Notes: generated from the sequence alone by a model not told the origin. Shown: positions 9,949 through 21,370, counted from the first letter of the stretch. The stretch is DNA of 64,000 nt from Armigeres subalbatus (GCF_024139115.2 NC_085140.1:422666283-422730282), one strand, 5' to 3'. Made by a program: numbers and translations.

Positions 9949-12900
9949 TTAACTTTGAATGTACTGAAAGAATTTGTGTTGTATTGTTTCTATGTTCCCC
10001 ACACAGTTTGTACACTGTTCTCCGTTCGTTCGTTGCATCCTGAAGAGCAGTCGACGATGTGGCACTTTCTGATTTACCCACATGTAGAGAATACTTCTAT
10101 GGGAAGGCAGAAGATCAGGGATTGAAATGTTTTTCCAAATTCGAATCCAGTTGTAGTTTGGATTATCAGTTTCTACTTTTGGCGTGTCTGTCATACGCTC
10201 GATGAAAAAACGATGCAGATGGCTGGCGCAGGGGTTTTGACGGATTTGGAAGGGTATAATAGGGTAATTATTTATGAGAGCTTTTAGGCAAGGAAGATCA
10301 GAGAGAGAATTTGGGTTGAGTGGATTTGCGGCATTTACACAGGATTTATAATAAGGCATGATATCCAGTTCGCGCATGTGCCTGTTAAGCAGCAAGGAGG
10401 TGCTTTTAATCTTTGGAAGCTGCAATCCGACACCGCCGTTTTCCTTGCTGCGTGCAAGTTGATGCATTGGAACCGTTGCAGGTACTCCGCGGAAGAGGTA
10501 TCGTCTCATAGTAGCCGTCACTTTCGCCACATGAGCTGCAGTTGGAGCCAATTGGGCGGAAATGTACCACATCCTAGATGATATGAAGGTGTTCAGAAGT
10601 GTAACTTTCTGATGAAGCGACAGATTTCGCTGAGAATGGAGCCATACTTGCCGAGTGAAGTTTGTGACAAGCGTATCCCAGTTTAGTTTCACCATTTCAA
10701 CGACTGAGTTGGTAAAAACAACACCAAGAATTTTGATTTTATTCTCTGTTCTTAGCCACGTAACGGTCGGGGGATTATTTATCAAGCCTACGTTGATTGA
10801 TGTCGTTTTTAATTCATTGAGGCGTGCTCCTGATATTTTTCCAAAACGCCTGAATAAATCTCTCATTGAGTTTAACTGCACCACACTGCTTACTATTGCA
10901 CTGATATCGTCGGCGTATGCGACAATTAAATCGCCATCCACACGTTCCAGCTGTTTTAGAAGGGATGCAGGTATAAAACAAACAGGTGCATCGAGAGCGG
11001 ATCCCTTGACGGACCGATCGCTGTATCGGAAAAGGAGCAGATAAAATCCATTTATAAGCAGACGAGATGAGGACGAGTTTGCTATACGAGATAGTAGATT
11101 TACCATCCCTGCATCGAAACCAAGATCACGCATTGTGTTAAACAGAAAGTTATGGTCTACCCGATCGAAAGCGTGATCTAGATCAAAGCCGATCAGCTTG
11201 GCTGTTCTACCGTTTGCTTTCAGCTGAGCAATTTTATCTTTTAAAGTGAGAGTCGCTTGAAAAATGTTATTCCGGCATTAGAGCACTTCTGTGAGCCGGT
11301 TAGAATGTTGTGGGTACGAAATACATTTCAAGTCGTCTCTTCAGTATTCTTGATAGAATTTTATAATCAAAATTTACCAAGCTGATCGGCCTGTATGATC
11401 GAGCAGTATCTCCTGCATCGCGTTTTTGACCAACACGATTACTCCGTCGACGAATTGTGTTGGGAAGTTTGAATTGAGAGCCTCAATCATAATTAAGTTT
11501 AGCTCAGGTGAATCACATCGAACGATCGTAGATAAAATTCCTTTGGCAGTCCGTCGGGTCCAGGCGATTTTTGGAAGAGCTCGTTCGGATTGCTAAGAGA
11601 ATATCGGTTGTTGAGATTTCGCTCATGCAGGCTGCGTTTGTATCATCCTCGGCGGGAATTATTCTCTCGCATCGAAAAGTATTTTCTTCTTCTTCTGCTT
11701 CTGCTAAATCCTCTCGTGCGTAGAGATCGGAGAAATACTGCACCATATGATTTCGGATAGCACCAGGATCATTGATTTCCTCGTCTCGTTCGTTCGTTCG
11801 TAGCTGCTCGATTATGGTCTTTCTTCTTGTGCGTTCTCCTAGCTGGTACGTGGATAGTGGCTCACCAGCAATCAGAGTTTCATTGATCCGGACAAACATC
11901 TCAGAGAAGCGACGCTGATGAGAAAGCATTTCTGCTTTCACACGGTTTATGGTGGCAAGCATGGCACGGTTGTGATGATAGCCATCATACGCGAGAGACG
12001 TAGTTGTACGTAGAGACGTTGTTGCTCATGGTGGAAAGCATCGAAAGCAAGTTTCGATTTCCACCGAAAAAAAGATTTGATCTTATGCTTGGCGAATGAT
12101 ATCCACCAATCCATCCATGAACGATAATTGCGTCTCTGTCGGGTCCAATATTGCCAATTTATTTGAAGCTCTTCGATGTTTTCGGGGGTCAAGAGATGTG
12201 GACGTAGGGACCAAAAGCCACGGCCTGGTGCTCTGTCGGGAATGGGAAGACATACTCTAACAGTTACAGCTTTGTGGTCCGTGAAGCAGCAGACATGAAC
12301 AGCTGTTTCTCTCAGATGTTCCCGAAGGCTAGTGCTGACGTATATTCGATCAAGCCTGGATGAAGAGTTGTGAGTTATATATGTGTAACCCGTCTCGCGC
12401 GATCGGAGACATTGCCACACATCGGTTAGCCGAAGCTGTTGAACAGTGGATTGAAGTGCTGGACTGGAATTCGCACCCGTCGCATCGCACTGCCGAATAA
12501 CACAATTAAAATCGCCTCCGAGGATGACGTTGTCGGTACGATGCCGTAGATAGTAGGGGAACTGGGGGTAGGACGCCCACGTTAAGAAAAATGCCATTTT
12601 TATCAATGAAAACCACCATTTCAGCCAGTTTTCATCAGCGCATACTGAAGAACAGCATATCTGCGACTGACTACCGATAACAGATATCTAATTGTCCATT
12701 TTATTGCACAGAAATTTGATTTTTAAAAAGCACCCGAAAAAAAATGATTTTGAAACCATGCGGGGTGAGATAGTGGATGGGTTAAAACGCGCATGTGCTT
12801 ATCGTACTGATTTTCATTTTAATTGCCTACATTAAGGCAATTAACCGAATGTTTCAGCTGTTTCGGTCATACGAAATGAGCATGGGCGTAATGCCCCACA

Positions 12901-13618
12901 CCGACCTCAGAAGTTTGAAGGCCCATAAAATCGTTTTAAAACCATTTTTGACGACGATTTCGTGTGGAACATAAAGAACACGAGTAAGCAGCATGGCTCA
13001 TGGCTCAATTATTAATTTATCAATGTATAACAGCGACAGAAAGACTAAATTCCACCGAGCTAGAATTGCATCAAAACACGCAAAAATCGTTTTTTCGAGT
13101 TTTTCATGTATAACTAGAGAAAAATCATGAAATGTATGTATCCAATGGCAATATTTTTCATTGCTTTATCGTATAGACTATTGAAAATAATCAAAATGGG
13201 GATATTTAACCTTATTCAGGGGTGGCGCGTTTTAACCCCTATGGGCGTGCTACCCCCACTTCCCCTAGGCAACGGTGCTGTTATAGAAACGCTCTCTTTC
13301 GGCTCGGAGAGCAGATCCCGATGGGGCATACACATTACACAGGGTTGTGTTTTGTACTCGCAAGGCAAGAAGTCTTCCATCCAGAATTTTTTCGACGTGT
13401 GTGAACTTTATATGTTCCTTGAGAGCGATTGCCGTTCCTCTTCTTGCATAATCGATATTGCACACCGCGTTATAACCGGGGAGGGAAAGCTGATTATTTT
13501 CTACTTCTTGCAAGAATATTATGTCCAATTCAGTCGTTCGTATGAAGTTTCGTAGAGCGTTGATCTTGGTAGTGTTGGTTATTGTGTTGATGTTGATGGC
13601 TCCGATGTTTACGCTGAT
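9949..13618 (-). pseudogene. LINE ORF2: endonuclease and reverse transcriptase, broken
   Basis: ORF2 nicks target DNA and reverse-transcribes. The endonuclease starts near 13600 with a typical NIxxxNIN stretch and DIIFLQEV near 13528-13505. It is cut at 13266 by a MITE and resumes at 12555 with GGDFN (about 12520), RLDRIY (about 12355) and TDHKAV (about 12275). One-base frameshifts sit near 11985 and 11572. The RT holds SPGPDGLPKEF, RPISLVNFDY (about 11390), an A-box FDLDHAFDRVDH (about 11190) and the catalytic YADD (about 10915). The B-box region (11005-10970) shows two compensating shifts. A Cys/His cluster near 10000-9960 ends the protein. Removing the MITE and one TA restores the endonuclease frame exactly. 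Confidence 0.8.
12556..13265. mobile_element. 710-bp TA-flanked MITE inside LINE ORF2
   Basis: Inverted ends: GGGGAACTGGGGGTAGGACG at the left and the reverse complement of GTGCTACCCCCACTTCCCC at the right. TA is duplicated at 12554-12555 and 13266-13267, as for Tc1/mariner-type elements. The LINE reading frame runs straight across the empty site, which proves the boundaries. There is no transposase. 61124-61657 belongs to the same or a closely related family. Confidence 0.88.
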
Positions 13619-13623
13619 GTGCT

Positions 13624-14566
13624 CTATTGTTGCTGTACGTCGTCTCCGACAGCTCGTGCGTGTTCGAAAGCGGCTTCGTCGCTGTGTCGCATTTTCTTCC
13701 CAGGGGGTGATCGTCTGCTACGTAAACGCCGGCTGATAGAGTCATTTGATGCTTGCGAGTTGTCAGTTTCGTTGCCGTCTATCTTTCTAGATGGCTGCGC
13801 TTCTGTTGGCCGACTGCGGTGGATAATTGGTGCAGTAGGGGGAGCCATTGGTTTTGCAGGCTGGATTGCTGCGGAATGAGATTGTGTCTCCTGTACTTGC
13901 GGTAAAGAGTTGTTTGTTTTGGCCGGTTTCTTTGGCAGCGCCGGCTGTTTAGCGACGTTAGCGTATGATTGGTCTGCTACGAGCTTCTGCACCAACAGTT
14001 TTGTTTTGAACACACGGAATGCCGACGTGTACGTATTCTTTACAATGTAAACACGTCTGCCGCTGCCCCTTGTAGCCGACCGATGTGTCTTCCCCACGAA
14101 TCGTTACGAGAGATGGGATATTCTTTTTCACTATCATCCGAGCGATACGAACTCCGGTTTTGATTCCGCTGAATCGGGACCGTTCATCCCACAGCAGGTC
14201 GCGAATGTTGAGAACCTCGCCGTACTCGGAGAGGAATTCAGCTATCTGCTCGTTCGAGACATCATTGGAAAGGTCGAACAGGCTCACTTCCACTGCTCCA
14301 TCCTCCATCAGTATACGTAGCTTGTAAGCCTTTCGGTCGTAGATGTATTCGTGTTTGTTGTCATGCTGTTGCACGATTGCCTCTGCAAGTTCGAGGCTAG
14401 TGACCTCTACGAAGGTACAGCCAAGCCGCCTGCTTGGCTGTAGGAGAAGAACATTCTCGCGCGTGAGCCCCAATTCTTCCCCGATGAATTTATGAATTTC
14501 ATCATGGGAGAGTAATTTTGGGAATTGCGAATAGTCGACGCGAAACGTATTTTCGCGACGCGGCAT
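13624..14566 (-). pseudogene. LINE ORF1 (RNA-binding, CCHC knuckle), frameshifted
   Basis: ORF1 proteins coat LINE RNA and help target-primed reverse transcription. I chose ATG 14566-14564 (MPRRENTFRV) because no ATG is in frame upstream. Residues about 90-170 look like an RRM-type fold region. A zinc knuckle C-X2-C-X4-H-X4-C follows at residues 172-185 (near 14053-14010). Around 14005 the frame shifts by one base. The C-terminal part (LLVQKLVADQSYANVAKQ, then a Pro/Ser-rich and basic tail) continues in another frame down to 13624. Broken by this frameshift. Confidence 0.72.
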
Positions 14567-14985
14567 CGCGCGGACAATGCGACGCGGCGAATGCGACACT
14601 TGCAGCGACGGTGAATTAAACCAACAAAAAACGTACTGAATAGTCTGTGAACGACTCCCGAGATTCGCTTGTTCGAAAACATCGACCGCTTGGCTCGGTA
14701 GTTGAGCGCTAACTGAATGATAAAAACTCTGTGCCAAGGTTGTCAGGAAAATTGTCTAGACCTGACCGAGAAATGCTCAGTTTGTACAAAACAAATTTGC
14801 TGACCAAAAATAGCAGCTAAATATTTTCTAAATTCGACACAAAATATTCGAAAAGTATGAATCACATCTATTAAATAGATGTTATTTATAGGATGCATTG
14901 AAATTCTCATAGAATATTACATACAGTTTAATTTGCCGAATACTTGTTACTGTGCTTATAATTCCTGGAACAGTATACAGTCTTA
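14567..14985. other. LINE 5' flank and AT-rich spacer
   Basis: 14567-14740 stays open in the ORF1 frame without an ATG and may be the LINE 5' untranslated region. 14741-14985 holds nothing recognisable. Confidence 0.4.
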
Positions 14986-15171
14986 CCCAAGATGAATACA
15001 CCACTAGGTGTTCCAATCTACCAAATTCACGATTCAGCCATCTTGGATTTTAGTATGGGAGAGCCAGCCGATTTGTTTTCGTTTTGCACTGAAAATGAAT
15101 TTTTCACCCCCGCCTTCTTCTCGTCCATAAATTGGTCAGATTCAAACTCCTAGCTGTGTATTCATCTTGGG
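14986..15171. mobile_element. foldback MITE, ~38-bp arms
   Basis: Left arm CCCAAGATGAATACACCACT (14986 onward, to about 15023) and right arm ending TGTGTATTCATCTTGGG (about 15134-15171) are inverted repeats. A third arm of the same sequence lies at 16108-16140, beyond the hAT insertion. Confidence 0.75.
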
Positions 15172-15188
15172 CATAGTATTGTATAGGC

Positions 15189-15992
15189 CATGGTTTCCCA
15201 AACTGGGTCCCGACCCCCAGGGGGTCGCGAGCAGATTGTTGGTGGGTCGCACAGAACAAATATTAATTGCAGCTCGAATGCCGAACCTTTTGATCATTTT
15301 TTCAGCAACATTATTTCAAGTTCAAAACGCATTTTATTTTAAACTAGCAGGCCCGACCAACTTTGTTCCGCCCAAAATTGCAGAGATTTCTTTTCATTTG
15401 TATGGGAGACTCCCTTTCCAGAAGGGGAGGGTTTCGAACCACTACAGAAACATATTTTCCCTTTCAATTCCTCCACATGTTAGATTTGATTCCATTTGCT
15501 TGATTAATTCTCGAGTTAAGAACAAATTGATGTTCAATTTGTATGGGAGCCTCTCTTTCCAAAGCGGGGAGGGGTCTCGAACCATCTTAAGAAACTTCAT
15601 CGGCCCCAAAAACCGATGCACACTAATTTTCACGCCGATTGGTTCAGTAGTTTCCGAGTCTATAAGGTTCAGACAAACAGAAATTCATTTTTATGTATAT
15701 AGATATCCATAACCACGCTATTTTATTTAAATATTTATGCCTTAAAGCTGTCCCCTTAATGAAGTAAAATAAAAACGCTAACATTTTGACAAACAATACC
15801 ATCGTCATTTTTTGCATTTGTACATGTAAGGTAACGTGAATATTTTTTATGTGGAAGAAGTGGAAACAGATGACATTTTGATTCAATTAATGCTTAATAC
15901 TACTTGGTAAAATGCATTTTTTCATAGGTGGGTCGCGAGACATATAGAATTTTGCTAGGTGGGTCGCATACCCAAAGGTTTGGGAAGCTCTG
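15189..15992. mobile_element. hAT-type non-autonomous element, 804 bp
   Basis: The ends CATGGTTTCCCAAAC and GTTTGGGAAGCTCTG (a CAGxGGTTCCCAAAC-like hAT terminus), plus GGGTCGCGA-type subterminal repeats, are flanked by the perfect 8-bp duplication GTATAGGC (15181-15188 and 15993-16000). No transposase remains; 15344-15703 is a later Helitron-like insertion. Confidence 0.88.
15344..15703 (-). mobile_element. Helitron-like element nested in the hAT element
   Basis: On the minus strand it starts TCTATATACATAAAAATGAA (15703) and ends CTAG (15347-15344), inserted between A and T as Helitrons do. It is longer than its relatives because the module containing CCCATACAAAT is present twice (near 15400 and 15545). 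No Rep/helicase coding sequence. Confidence 0.8.
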
Positions 15993-16107
15993 GTATAGGC
16001 AACAAAATAGAATCGCCATAAAGTTTTAAGTTGCTAAATCTAAGAATTGAGTTGTTTAGGGCTTTTGTATCGAAGATTCTTCATATTCTGAATTCCAAAC
16101 TTGGCAG

Positions 16108-16142
16108 GTTGGAGCACCTACTACTGTACTCATCTTGGTCTT
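16108..16142. repeat. orphan arm of the 14986 foldback
   Basis: GGTTGGAGCACCTACTACTG followed by TACTCATCTTGG matches the reverse complement of the left arm at 14986-15023. It may mark the far end of an older, larger copy that the hAT element entered. Confidence 0.55.
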
Positions 16143-16206
16143 ACCGTTAGGCAGATACTGATGCACTTATTGTTAGGATTTTCGACTACCGAAAAAAAAT
16201 ATTAGT

Positions 16207-16413
16207 TCAATTTTCGGAGAAGCTTTCAGTCGTGAATAGTAGAGTTGATAATTTTATTTCATCGCCGACGTTTCGAACCGGGATAGGACCTTCTTCAGGG
16301 CTAGATGGCAGTCAATTAGTTAATTACCGCTATATTTAACGTCGGCGATTAAATAAAATTGTCAACAATATTATTCATGACTGAAAGCCACTCGGAAAAT
16401 CAAAATTCACATT
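16207..16413. mobile_element. foldback MITE with CTTCTTCAGGG centre
   Basis: Arms of about 75 bp: left TCAATTTTCGGAGAAGCTTT through TTTATTTCATCGCCGACGTT (16207-16273) and right AACGTCGGCGATTAAATAAA onward (16339-16413). The loop carries CGAACCGGGATAGGACC then TTCTTCAGGGC. Its organisation is like that of 21035-21220. Confidence 0.8.
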
Positions 16414-18246
16414 ATCCATCAACGAAAAATTTATTATTATGCAATCCGAGCTCATGCCTTTTTATGTCCTATTTGTGACTTTTTTTTGTACTTAAGTTTA
16501 TCACCCTTTCACCATGTTACAAGCTTTTATTTGTAATGCCACGAATTAGTACTATTCTATACAATTCCACCACTTTTTAATCCTCACTGATATGTGTGTC
16601 ATGACAAGAAAAATCTTTAACCATACTGTCCGTTAATCGATACCAAAGTGCTAACGCTTTTCTAATTATCTGAGTAGTCTGCTAAATTGAGACATCGTCC
16701 GTTATGTTCACAATTATGGAAAATATATTTTTGGAGAGATAAATTGAAAACAACTTTGGTGCGACATACAATTTTTCAATTCTCGCAAAATTGTTTAGCA
16801 AATTGTGTTCTTCTGACTGAGAAAGTTTTCAAGCAAAAGAAATCATTTGCAAACTCCCAACAGATCATGGGTACCTGTTTCCCAGGTTTATAAAGCTTTT
16901 GCTGAACCTCGCTTAAGAGGTAAACAAACTTCCATTGGGCAAATTCGATTGTCGACGAAAGCAACCACATACAAACATAAAATGGTCCTATGGATCAGTC
17001 CCACCAAAGATTTCATTTCACATGCATTTGCTTATACCAAGGAAAACATTTTTCTGCTATTTTGCTTGATCCTCAACCAGTCCTTTTTCTAGCAAAGAAC
17101 TCTCGAGCAAAACCAAATGGCACATTCCAGTAGCGCAATCTCCATTGACAAAGTTGTACGTTTCAGGAAAACGAAAAAGTAGGATATGGGTGCAAAGACT
17201 ATGCCCACATTGCCGTTGCGTTGTTGCGGTGTGTTCTTTTTAGTAAAGGGAGAATGGTGTGATATGCTTTCCTATTTGAATTTTCTTCAGGTGTCTATAT
17301 ATCCGGTGGCATATATCTTCCGGGCAACAAAGCTTGACGGCACATGCCCCCTGACCACTATAAGTTGTGTAAAACTTGATTTTAAAAGGTGCAAATATAT
17401 CCGCAAGTATGCCCTACCTAAGTGTGCCGCTTAAAGCGCACTTGAGTAATTCTCGCTGAAACCGGGCCACTATTTGTACGAGGGTCTTAAAAATGCATAC
17501 ATTTATATTCATTCCAAAGCTTTCGGCGAGTATATTAAGGATCTGAGTTAAATTCTTCAGAAAGATGAACCCATCGTTAGTTATACACGAAATCATTTAA
17601 ATGGACACATCGATTTTTGTCAATTTTTGACTCACCAAAACTGTCATGACTCCAACATTTCTCAATCGATCATAGAGATCAGCATATCGTAGGAAAGAGG
17701 AAGAGTGTATCCTCAATTTGCAATAATAAAAACATGAGCAGCCATATTGAATTTGGCCGCCATCTTGAATTTCTTTTTAAAACCCATTTTGCCACCAGAT
17801 TCGCAACCACCGATTTTGAATATCAATACATCGATGGAAAGCTTAGCTTATATTGTGCATTGTGTCCGAAAATCTCAGGTGTATGTTTTTTCTATCAAAA
17901 GTTATGTACGATTTACCAAATTATTTTTTGAAGGGCCATCTGACCAACGATTCTATGGAATTGATCTTTAACATATCAACTGCCTTTGTTGCAATTTTGA
18001 GCTCAATCAATCGGGCATACCGAAACAATTTTCTGAACGAAAGAATGACGGAGGTGTATTTTCCTATGCATTTTGGCAGAAACCACCATACAAACTTCAA
18101 ATCAAATGCGCCAGCTTATGCAACAAGCGATTGAGCTGAAATTTTCAGAGATAGATTTTCTTACCCAAAGGTAAAATCCAGGGGGTGCCCGTAGAATTCG
18201 ACAACCTTTTGTTTCCTGGGCCAGTCTAAGCAGGGAATTTGGGGAA
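16414..18246. other. no gene recognised
   Basis: AT-rich sequence with several short open frames of no known family. 17730-17775 carries GCCATATTGAATTTGGCCGC-type words, reminiscent of the repeat at 33900-34320. Nothing else can be supported. Confidence 0.4.
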
Positions 18247-18640
18247 CAGAATAAGCTTGCAGGATGGTCATACCACACCACCCTGAAGCACAGAAATAAT
18301 TTTCAAAAATATTTAAAAATATTCTAATGCAGCAGAGAGCTTTAGTGATCAGAATAAGCTTGCAGGATGGTCATACCACACAACCCTGCAGCAAAGAAAA
18401 AAAAATTCCAAAAATATTTAAAAATATTCTAATGCAGAAGGGAGCTTGGGAGCCAGAATAAGCTTGCAGGATGGCATACCATTAGGGTGGAGCAGCACAA
18501 GCAGCACAGAAATTGTTCTTAAAAATAATTTAAAATACTTTTATGCAACAGACAGCTTGGGTGACAAGAATAAGCTTGCAGGATAGTCATACCACACCAC
18601 CCTGCAGAACAGAAATTGTTCTTAAAAATATTTAAAAAAA
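18247..18640 (+). repeat. left tandem array, 4 units of ~104 bp
   Basis: Units begin at 18247, 18350, 18454 and 18565. The third has an internal duplication (GCAGCACAAGCAGCACAG). Confidence 0.85.
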
Positions 18641-19667
18641 CCCATATTAATCCACCTACAGTGAGATTTTGACCCTTCCTTAGTTATAAGGATTTTTTTC
18701 CAGACTCCAGTATTTAAACCGAGATAAAACTACTCAGCTTCCCACGGTGATTTACCGTGAAAGTGACAAAATAATTGCCTAGCCAAAGGCGGATGTCATG
18801 GGTTGAGTAACAACTTAACGAATGATAACGTACTGTACTACATGCTGCCTATCTACAAGGCGCTCGTCAGATTGAATAACTATTGTGACATGGTTAGTAA
18901 CTATCGTAACAGTGGTTTCATATATTGTACTCGTAATTTCCAGAGACCTCGATATTAATTAATCCAGAACTAACTAAATCAGTCATTGATCTGAGCGAAA
19001 CTCAATAGCGTTCAATAATAACATACATTTCGCCTTATGGATGCCTAATTTGGTAAAACTAAACTTATTCAATACCTTAAAAATGAGCTAGATTTTTATG
19101 GTAGTAAATTTCAGAATTTGCACACATACGCACACATACATGCATACAAGTGATCTATTAGTGTCTCAAAACATGCTCACATTTGCTTTTTAGCTTCCAG
19201 TGAAGAAATTTTTGAAATCCCTTTCAATTTTTACGTTTTTTGCTTTTCTGAGAAGATTTTCTTGTACATGCTTCTACATATATGTTCCTAAATTAAAATC
19301 ATTTGTTTCTTTGAAACAAATCAGAAAAATAGGCACATTTCCATGTCATATTATTTGTTATAACTATATTTTCAATGTCAAAGTGAATTTGTTTAAAATA
19401 CCATACATTTTATTTAATAATTCATGAGATTTCTTGATAGATCAATACGTAACACACCTGCGTAACTCATACAAAGTGAAATTATAGACACTTCCGAAGG
19501 AAGGGTCAAAAAAATAATGCAGCAGGGACCTTTGGGGGACCAGAATATTTTATTATGAAAGTATTTTTAAATATTCTTAAGAACAATTTCTGTGCTGCAG
19601 GTTGGTGTGATATGACCATCTTACTAACTTACTTATGGATCCTGTACACCTCCGGTGGTGCAAAGGG

Positions 19668-20309
19668 TCAACTTAAAAAAGATCTCCATCCTGAGCGTTG
19701 CCCGGCTATCGCTTTAACCTGTTGCCAGGTTAGATTTCGGTCCACTTCTTTTATTTCTTTATTGAGGCTTCGCCGCCTTGAGCCTCTGGGTCTGCCTCTG
19801 CTGCGATGTCCCGCTGGGTTCCAGTCTAATGCTTGTTTACAGATTTCCTTTCCGCCCCTACGTAGAGTGTGGCCGACCCAGCCCCACATCCGATCCCAAA
19901 GCTTTCAACATTATCTACTGGTTGCCCGGCTACTGTGAAACTGGGAGGAGTCATCGTGTTTACATCCAACGATTTTGTTGACGTTGATGACTAAACCTAC
20001 CGAAGAGGAGCGCTCGGCAAGGTCGTTGAGCTTACTCTGCATATCAGAGCGCCATTGCGCGAGGAGTGCAACATCATCAGCCAATTCGAAGTCGTTTAGG
20101 TGCTCCATGGTTATAGGCTGCCATAAAAGCACGCGGTTTGGTTCACGGTCAATCGCATCTATCAGAATCTCGTCGATTACGATGAGGAACAGTAACGGTG
20201 ATAGAGTACATCCTTGCCTCATACCAGCTACGACCCGGATAGGGTCGGAAAAGACCCCATTGTGCAGCACTCTACACGAGAAGGCCTCGTACTGTGCCTC
20301 GATGACCAT
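19668..20309 (-). pseudogene. RTE-like LINE RT fragment
   Basis: Two minus-strand frames. 20309-19911 has GMRQGCTLSPLLFLIVIDEIL (B-box) and ELADDVALLAQ, where FADD has become LADD. 19889-19668 has WGWVGHTLRR and RGRPRGSRRRSLNKEI, the C-terminal signature of RTE-type ORF2 proteins. Roughly 100 or more residues are missing between them. A polyA-like AATAAAGAAATAAAAG on the minus strand lies at about 19757. It is a dead internal fragment trapped between the inverted arrays. Confidence 0.75.
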
Positions 20310-20690
20310 CCTGGAAGCTTATTCTGATCTTCAAAATCCCTGCTGCATTAAAGTATTTTTAAATATTTCTAAGAACAATTTCTTTGCTGCAGATTGGTGT
20401 GGCAAGTCAATCCTTTTTTTGCCTCCAAGGTCCCTGCTGCATTAGAATATTTTTAAATATTTTTGAACATAATTTCTGTGCTGCATAGTGGTGTGGTATG
20501 ACCATCCTGCAAGCTTATTCTGGTCACTAATGCTCTCTGCTGCATTAGAATATTTTCAAATATTTTTGAAAATTATTTCTGTGCTTCAGGGTGGTGTGAT
20601 ATGACCATGCTTATTCTGGTCCCCAAGGTCCCTGCCGCATTAGAGTATTTTAAAATATTTTTAAAATTATTTCTGTGCTAACTGTAATAC
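20305..20690 (-). repeat. right tandem array, inverted units
   Basis: About four units in reverse complement, each reading CCCTGCTGCATTAGAATATT then TTTCTGTGCTGCA then GGTGTGGTATGACCATCCTG. Some are shortened. One further inverted unit sits apart at 19505-19620. Confidence 0.8.
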
Positions 20691-20760
20691 TTACTGTGAC
20701 TTACTATGGAGTTGAAGGAGAGGCTGCATAAGTGTTTTAAATCGTCGATTCGCCTTCAAA

Positions 20761-21063
20761 ATGAATCGGTTCGACACTACTGCAGCGGTCCGCAATGTAG
20801 TACTGGGCCATGATCTACCCGACAACTACCGACTTCGAATTTGCTGTTTCTTCCGTCAAGCCTGGGACACGATGCTTCCCGGATACATACTGCAACATCT
20901 TCAACGTTGGAACATGGAGCATGCAAGAACGTATGTACTACCTATGCACTCCACAAGTCAAAATAAAAACCTGCTGGCCTACGGGATTCCACTGTGGAAC
21001 GGATTACCTGCTGTGATTAAGTCCTTTGACGACGGTATTTTTCGGCTCTTTCAGTCTTTTTGA
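20761..21063 (+). pseudogene. possible LINE C-terminal fragment
   Basis: A 100-codon frame containing LRICCFFRQAW and LLAYGIPLWNGLPAVIK. The WNxLP motif is typical of the extreme C-terminus of several LINE ORF2 proteins. No RT motif is present. I am unsure; it could be chance. Confidence 0.35.
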
Positions 21064-21222
21064 TAAGCTAAAACGGGTTTTGCGACAACTATCCAACGTT
21101 TCGGTGTTTATTACACCTTCTTCAGGGATTTAGAGGCTGAATAAGATGTAATACACACCAAAACGTCGGATAGTTGACGCAAAACCCATTTTAGCTTATC
21201 ATAATGACTGAAATAGCCAAAA
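21035..21222. mobile_element. foldback MITE with ~70-bp arms
   Basis: Left arm GGTATTTTTCGGCTCTTTCA through GATAAGCTAAAACGGGTTTT (21032-21104) and right arm ending TGAAATAGCCAAAAATACC (about 21150-21222) are inverted repeats. The loop contains TTTATTACACCTTCTTCAGGG, the same central word as in 16207-16413. Confidence 0.8.
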
Positions 21223-21370
21223 ATACCGGTACCGGCAAAATCGTCTCTTATAATTTAGTCTTCTTGTCCTCAGATACATTCAATCTATTCTACAAGCGTT
21301 CTAAGCTGTTGAAACAGTGACTTATTCTCGCCCCATTTGACCCCTTGTCACCCTCGTCGACGGTATTGTT
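21223..21370. repeat. half copy of the 55801 MITE
   Basis: Shares CAGATACATTCAATCTATTC, TTGAAACAGTGAC and GACGACGGTA-type ends with 55801-56011, but lacks the G-rich left half. Confidence 0.65.

Larger units (their letters stand above)
9949..14566 (-). mobile_element. decayed L1/Tx1-like LINE, interrupted by a MITE
   Basis: A minus-strand non-LTR retrotransposon with ORF1 (nucleic-acid-binding protein with zinc knuckle) followed by ORF2 (apurinic-type endonuclease then RT). RT wording such as RPISLVNFDYKILSRIL suggests the L1/Tx1 superfamily, though I cannot place the clade surely. At least three net frameshifts plus the 710-bp insertion at 12556-13265 make it inactive. The 3' boundary is unclear: at about 9950 the sequence passes into a piece shared with the SINE body near 2186-2235. 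Confidence 0.8.
18247..20690. mobile_element. foldback-like element with ~104-bp tandem-repeat arms
   Basis: The left arm (18247-18640) has four direct units starting CAGAATAAGCTTGCAGGATG, spaced 103, 104 and 111 bp. The right side (19505-19620 and 20305-20690) carries about five units of the same sequence in reverse complement. Unit landmarks are GGTCATACCACACC, CAGCACAGAAAT, and TATTTAAAAATATTCTAATGCAGCAG. Between the arms lie AT-rich DNA and an RTE-like LINE fragment (19668-20309). Opposed arrays of tandem units are the layout of FB-type foldback transposons. No transposase seen. Confidence 0.6.
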
